Assembly (NCBI GenBank): GCA_038049695.1 | Contig: CP142451.1 | Span: forward strand, 126,019,501 to 126,083,500 | Length of the DNA: 64,000 nt | Direction: 5' to 3' | Origin: Cinnamomum chago | Lineage: Eukaryota > Streptophyta > Magnoliopsida > Laurales > Lauraceae | Shown here: positions 58,813 to 64,000 of the stretch, one piece after another | Layout of the letters: every line of letters begins with the position of its first letter | Position numbering within the stretch: position 1 is the first letter of the stretch | Translations under genes and position numbers: made by a program | Notes under the pieces: model-generated | Database searches by the model: none | What the model was told of the DNA's origin: nothing | The model's input: the letters and a program-made list of their open reading frames with translations, nothing else

Positions 58813-59948
58813 CAAGCGAAAGGTGCACATCATTGTGCTGAATAGAGTTGCATGCTTGTTGAGACAAGAGTCCCTGTAATATAGCATTCATCCAAAGGAT
58901 TGAATATTAGTTGCTTCAGGTTTTGTAAAGTAGGGGTATCAAATTGGCTGTTACTAGTTCCATCAGATATTTGATTATGCCTTTTCCTTTTGGCATATCT
59001 GGAGTTGATACCCAATTGGTTTGTGTAGACTGAAAACCTCACATATCAGTTTTGGCAGGACCACAGCACCTTACATGTAGCAGAATTTGACTTAAATATA
59101 GCAGCCATTCACATCTTCAATTTGCAGTTAATTCCGAACCTTGCCAGCCCTATGGAGGCAGCACCTACAACAATGTAGCTATCAGCTGGTAGGTGAATTA
59201 ACAGTGACTGTTACCATTGTTCTTTCTGTCATCAGGTTTTAGTTTTACATGAAATGATCTTGAGCCCTCATAATTGAGTTTTACTCTAGAATATACTTGA
59301 TTATAATTTTTCATCAGCAAGCAGTAGAAAACTGAGCAGAGAGACAGATTGGGTGGCCTTCTTATTGCTACCATGGGGTGGCGAAATCCTCCAGGATCAT
59401 TAATTTTGTTGGGTGCACTGATGGAAGGCGATGATGTGTTGTAGGCCTGTAGCCCGCAACAGCTACATTTGCAAGGCACCATTTTTACTTTCTGGGCTGG
59501 AGCAATCTTTTGCTAGGACCTTGATCTTGATGGTTTGGATGTATTGATTGCATTGTTCATGTTTGGAAATGTTTTTTTTTTTTTTTTTCACAGCATTCAT
59601 TCAAATGCACGGTGAGCGGTCCCTATCTGTAAGTCGGCTAGGGGCACCAAGCCCTCCCTTTCCAGGCAACAGTGTGAGTTCCAAGCCCTATAATAGTAAA
59701 AATTAAAATAACAATCAATAAAAGGACAGAGAGTGCAGTTTCCTTGGAGAAACCTTAGACGTGGATTCATCACCTTAGATATTGATTGGATGGTATTAGA
59801 TTTTCAGTTTTAAGCCATAATTTAAACTGTCAGTAAGGTAAGAATCAGCTGTTTATGATACTTATATCAACTGATAGCTATATTATATGAGAAGGAACTC
59901 AGAGAATAAGCAACTCTAGCTATGCCCAAAAATAAAGAAAAGAACCCC
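58813..59948 (+). other. PIP5K 3' UTR and spacer
   Basis: Sequence after the PIP5K stop; part will be 3' UTR. An AATAAA occurs at 59717-59722 but is far from the stop, so its use is uncertain. T tract at about 59572-59588. No gene recognised. Confidence 0.4.
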
Positions 59949-60545
59949 ATGGCATTGTTGAGTTTCTATAATCTTCTAAACTCTTCTCCCTAGTCCTTCC
60001 CTTGCATGGTACTGATCCCATAGGAGAATACTGCGACAACAATAAGCACATAACCAATGGCCAAAGATCCAATGTTGGTGTGGTGCTGGACCAACCGGTG
60101 GCAAAAGTCACCTCAGACGGGACCGCCTTTTCTGGGAAGTGCCCAACCAGCCGGGTCTACAGCCTTGCTCAATGCGGGTAAGATGTGAGCACTGAAGACT
60201 GCTCCACATGCATTGGGGATTTAGCGAAGGTGATCAGAAAACACTGAACCCTTCTTCAGAAGAAAGGTTGTGGACCTAATGAATAGAGTGGAGAGACAGG
60301 CGTTAGCGCCGCCGGAGAGTCAAGGGTTGGGTAAAGATGAGACTCAGTTCACACAATCTGTGACCATCTATGGGCTGGTGCAATGCACTGGAGACCTTTC
60401 TCCATTATCATGTTCGCAGTGTCTGGCAATAGCCACTGGCAATTTCCCCAAGTACTGCAAGAACAGTAAGGGCTGTCAAGTAAACTATAGCAGTTGCCGC
60501 GCTCGATGTGAGACTTATCCTTTCTTCTTTCCTCATGATACCTAA
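59949..60545 (+). pseudogene. Cysteine-rich repeat secretory protein (DUF26/Gnk2) pseudogene
   Basis: Clearly homologous to the intact gene at 63319, including upstream leader and the signal-peptide region. It is broken in at least three ways: a one-base deletion around 59979 that puts TAG in frame within the signal peptide, a CAA-to-TAA change at 60179-60181 right after the first Cys of C-X8-C-X2-C, and a deletion of about 135 bp near 60244 removing the end of domain 1. The second DUF26 domain remains readable (60270-60545, CTGDLSPLSCSQC, ending FFFPHDT and stop). Confidence 0.88.
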
Positions 60546-63318
60546 CAAGGTGGTGGCAGCAAAGGGTTCTTCTGTGTGGATTCTTGTGTTCCCATGATGT
60601 TGAATTAATTGATAAGGAGCCTACGGCACAGTGGAAGGTGCTTACTATTGTTAATTTGAAGTTGTGGGTTCAATTGATGTTACTTTTTACGAGTAAAAAA
60701 AAAAAGAATAAATAACAATAGTAATGTTGAATTACTTGTCTGTGTGAATCATGTCACGCAATAAAGTTTCTACTATCAACGTTTGGAATGAGCACTTTGA
60801 ATAATTCTTTTGGATGTCTTTCACTGGATCCCAACAGCAGCAATGGCAATGGGTCTGGTTAAGTGGGTGACATGTTGGCCCCACCCACTCCTATTGTAGA
60901 CGCCTTTGGTAGTGGTTTCTCCTATTTGGGGCATGTATGGTTTTTTAAACTAAAACCCAGCTTGGATTTGGGGTGGTTTGGTTTTTGTTGTTATGGCCTG
61001 CCCTGCCCTGCCCCGTACATTATTGCTTAAGTTATAATCAAGGTTTATGATGTTCAGGTGGTGTTTATTATTGGCTTAAGGTCATATGGGTAAAGGAGGT
61101 TGTGGATTTAATAACCTTCTCCGCCTATTTCAGATCATATTTTTAAGATTTTGAATCCATTTAAATGACCCGAATCTGTATGGAGCAAGTTTGGTATCAC
61201 ATATAATGATCCATCACAATGCCTTCTGGGCTAGGATGAAATAAAAATGTAAGGCGGGTGGTTTGTGTAGGGTTGTAAATGAATATCTGATTATTCGAGT
61301 TGTTGAGGTCTCCAACTCCGATTTTAAATTGGGAGGAATTCATATTCAGATCTGATTATCATCCTGCGCAGTCAAAGGAGAGATCCGGATTCATTGATTT
61401 GAGGGCAAGTGGTCTAGAAAATCACCAGCACATCCCCACCCATGGGCCGGATTATATGAAATTGGTCCATTGGGAATCTTTATATCCTGTTGCAAACAAT
61501 ATTTTTAGTGGTTTCTCCTAATTAAAAAAGCTGTTTGTAGTTGACTAAACTTGGCCGACATTAGTTTTGCATGGGGCTCTCAAAAGTCGGCCAAAATCAC
61601 AAGAGATATATATATGACTTCTAGTTCATTGGATAAGGTCAGAAGTCAGCTAAAAACATGGAGTCGTCCCTGTGCCATAATAGGCCCATAGTATACTTGG
61701 TTGCACATGATTGGTTTGAAAATTAGGCAGTGGCAAAAGCATTTCAACAGTGCCCATTTAAGACCCATAGACTTCATCATTGTTCTTATTTTATTTTATT
61801 ATTATGAATTGTTTTACTCTTGATCCAGATTCCACTCATGTGTTTGGGTAGAACCAACAAAAGATTCCACTCATCTACAGTATCAAAATCATGACTTGGG
61901 TAGGGTCCCTCTATCCTCCACTAGCCCACTTGATCTCATGACTCGGATTCCTCTTTCCATCCACTTATCCACTTGATGTGGGTGGGGCCTTTATTGTCTG
62001 GAATGCCCACATGCTAATTGTAATTGTATTATAATGGGACGGACTGTAGGGCACTAGTCCAAAGCTTTTTGCAGTTTTGTTTTTCAGGGTTAATAAGCTC
62101 AATGGTTCTTGGATAGGACAATGAAGTTGCTCCTGCCATGTTCTCAGGAGGCTCTTTCGTATCATTATTTGGAGATTTAGGGTGTATTTGTGCTATAAGA
62201 GGATTTCTCGATCTGCGGAATTTTTTGGAAGAGAAGAATCTTATGTAATTAGGTTCCTGCCTTCTCATGTGAAATAGAAATCATCTCTCTCTCTATCTTC
62301 TTTAATTTAGTGCTTCATTACCTAAGATTCATTAAAATCATTTAAATTTACTCTTGGTTAAATTTACCTTTGAAAATAAATCAAGGTAGTTTAAGACATG
62401 CTAAATAAGTCGATTTAAGGGTAAGAGTGTAATTTGATATTTTGATTTAAATTAGTCTAATTAGGATGAAACATTAACTACAGTACAAACAAGTGTAAGG
62501 TAGGGTATTTTAATCTTTTTAAGAAACCTTCAACTGAGTCTACTCAAAATGACCAAAAATTAGGTTTGCTTCCAAGCTTAGGTAGTTGATTGATATTATC
62601 ATAAGGATATAAGTATTACACTTAAAGCAAAAGAAGGAGAAGGAGAAGACGAAGAGGTGCTCGCTTGTAAATACTAGAAAGTGCAGCTGGTTATATATAA
62701 ATTTTCCTGGACGCCATTTGAATGTGGAGAAAATGACGAGTAGAGAATTCTCATGGAGAAATGAGAAAAAAAGTAGGAGGCGAAAGGTCACCAGTCTTTT
62801 TTCTATGAGTAATATTCACTATGTTTGAATGTAAATGGAGGAAATGGTATAAATAGGAAACTATTTTAAATGTTAATGATTTAGGTATATATTATTAAAT
62901 ATTAATTATTAGATTGAGCTGTATTTGGTCCCTACATTCCTATTCCTAATAGAGAGGAAGATATTGTTTCATCACACGGATGAGATTACTTCATATAAAA
63001 AGACAATCCTCATCTTTACCAATCCCTACAGAGCCCAACCTAATTCGATTCACAGGTTGTCCACAAATGTGGACCAGGCAAGGTAGATAGAAATTGTTCT
63101 AGAAGAGAAATTATTCAGCAATAGATTTCAAAATTTCGGTGGTCAGCAGCTAAAGAAAAGTCAATTATAAAAAGTCAACATCTTCATAACCTACAGCTAA
63201 ATGCACTAGAAGAAGCCAAACAGTCAACAAAATAGGCTGGTCGAGACTCATCAATTGATACCTATATATAACTCAAAGAGAAAGAAGCTGTGATCAAGCC
63301 CAAAAGAAAAGAAAACCC
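60546..63318. other. Spacer between the DUF26 copies
   Basis: About 2.8 kb, AT-rich. Apart from a SINE-like segment at 60612-60710, no gene or bounded repeat was recognised. The last roughly 100 bases before 63319 match the region upstream of the pseudogene and belong to the duplicated promoter/leader. Confidence 0.45.
60612..60710 (+). mobile_element. tRNA-derived SINE-like segment
   Basis: GCCTACGGCACAGTGGAAGG resembles a pol III A box and GTGGGTTCAATTGATG a B box about 50 bp later, followed by an A-rich tail (AAAAAAAAAAAGAATAAATA). This is the head-to-tail form of a plant SINE. The sequence is degenerate and no target duplication was fixed. Confidence 0.45.
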
Positions 63319-64000
63319 ATGGCAAGGTTTCATTTCTATCACCTTCTACTTCTCTTCTCCCTGGTCCTTCCCTTGTATGGAGCTGACCCCATAGGAGACT
63401 ACTGCAACAATGACAAGCGCCTAACCAATGCCCAAAAGTCCAATGTTGATGGGGTGTTGGCCCAACTGGTGGCAAAAGCTCCCTTAGATGGCTTCGCCAC
63501 CGCCTCTTCTGGGAGCGGCGCCAACGGTGTTTATGGCCTTGTTCAATGCAGGCAAGATGTGAGCACTGAAGACTGCTCCACATGCACCCAAGATGCGGCG
63601 AAGGAAATCCGAAAACGTTGCCCGGATCAGGTTGATGCCCGGATATGGTATGATTACTGCTTCTTACGTTATGACACTGATAATTTTATTGGAAAATTGG
63701 ACGCCGGATATGGAATTATCTACTATAATGTGGAGAATATCACCGGAGACGTCGAATCCTTCGAAAAAAAGGTAGGGGATCTGATGAATAGAGTGGAGAA
63801 ACAGGCGATAGCACTGCCAATGAGCCGAGGGTTGGGTAAGGATAAGACTGACTTCTCACCTTTTGTGACCATCTATGGGTTGGCACAATGTACTAGAGAC
63901 CTATCTCAGTTATCTTGTGCGCAGTGTCTGGCAATAGCCATCGGCAATTTCCCTAAGTACTGCGAGAAAAGCAAGGGCTGTCAAGTGAACTATAGCAGTT
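63319..64000 (+). CDS. Cysteine-rich repeat secretory protein (two DUF26/Gnk2 domains), truncated by window end
   Basis: A secreted plant protein with two Gnk2-type domains; relatives include ginkbilobin (mannose-binding, antifungal) and the ectodomains of cysteine-rich receptor kinases. The 227 codons seen are open without a stop to the window edge. Residues 1-22 form a signal peptide (MARFHFYHLLLLFSLVLPLYG then A). Domain 1 includes C29 and C77-X8-C86-X2-C89, then the conserved WYDYCFLRYD. Domain 2 has C191-X8-C200-X2-C203. By the pseudogene's ending, about 20 further residues should follow. No transmembrane or kinase part is expected from that ending, but a receptor-like continuation beyond the edge cannot be excluded. 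The substrate or ligand is unknown. Confidence 0.9.
   Translation, partial: MARFHFYHLLLLFSLVLPLYGADPIGDYCNNDKRLTNAQKSNVDGVLAQLVAKAPLDGFATASSGSGANGVYGLVQCRQDVSTEDCSTCTQDAAKEIRKRCPDQVDARIWYDYCFLRYDTDNFIGKLDAGYGIIYYNVENITGDVESFEKKVGDLMNRVEKQAIALPMSRGLGKDKTDFSPFVTIYGLAQCTRDLSQLSCAQCLAIAIGNFPKYCEKSKGCQVNYSS

Noticed and set aside
1..64000. CRISPR array, operon, phage or bacterial-type system
   Set aside because: Introns, plant gene families and plant transposons show nuclear plant DNA. No regularly spaced repeats with unique spacers occur.

Overview
This window is nuclear DNA from a flowering plant. It holds an intronless DELLA-type GRAS gene, a GeBP/STOREKEEPER-like gene, a MORN-repeat phosphatidylinositol phosphate 5-kinase spread over kilobase introns, and secreted DUF26 (Gnk2) genes. 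Much of the spacer consists of plant-type hAT, CACTA, LTR and LINE remnants. The species cannot be fixed from the sequence. GC-rich intronless coding regions in AT-rich, repeat-laden spacer, together with very long introns, would suit a woody magnoliid or early eudicot, but that is inference.

Layout: (1) 1-8.6 kb is transposon-rich spacer: an LTR with retrotransposon internal sequence on both sides (1511-1990), a 394-bp hAT deletion derivative (3469-3862), a near-perfect CACTA-type hairpin (4015-4219) and two small TIR elements. (2) 9021-10622 is a complete DELLA gene, preceded by a leader with an ATG-TAG minimal uORF. (3) 11-24 kb is spacer dominated by hAT elements (13791-14660, 17847-18302, 21243-22337), a 1.8-kb solo LTR with an internal 185-bp duplication (18877-20700) and an LTR-like block near 16 kb. 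(4) 24528-25490 is a complete GeBP/DUF573 gene. (5) 25.5-43 kb has no gene I can support; it contains a 693-bp MITE, tandem repeats and low-complexity tracts. (6) 43354-58812 is a complete eight-exon PIP5K gene on the + strand whose introns hold a TRIM with a nested MITE, an RTE LINE fragment and other LINE-like remnants. (7) 59949-64000 has two tandem DUF26 secretory genes, the first a pseudogene and the second intact but cut by the window edge.

The genes do not form one pathway. DELLA acts in gibberellin signalling, the GeBP-like protein is a nuclear DNA-binding factor, PIP5K makes PtdIns(4,5)P2 at membranes, and the DUF26 proteins are secreted. I found no novel biological system. The most informative content is the transposon record, where target-site duplications can be read directly for most elements, plus a few possible translational-control features in the gene leaders.
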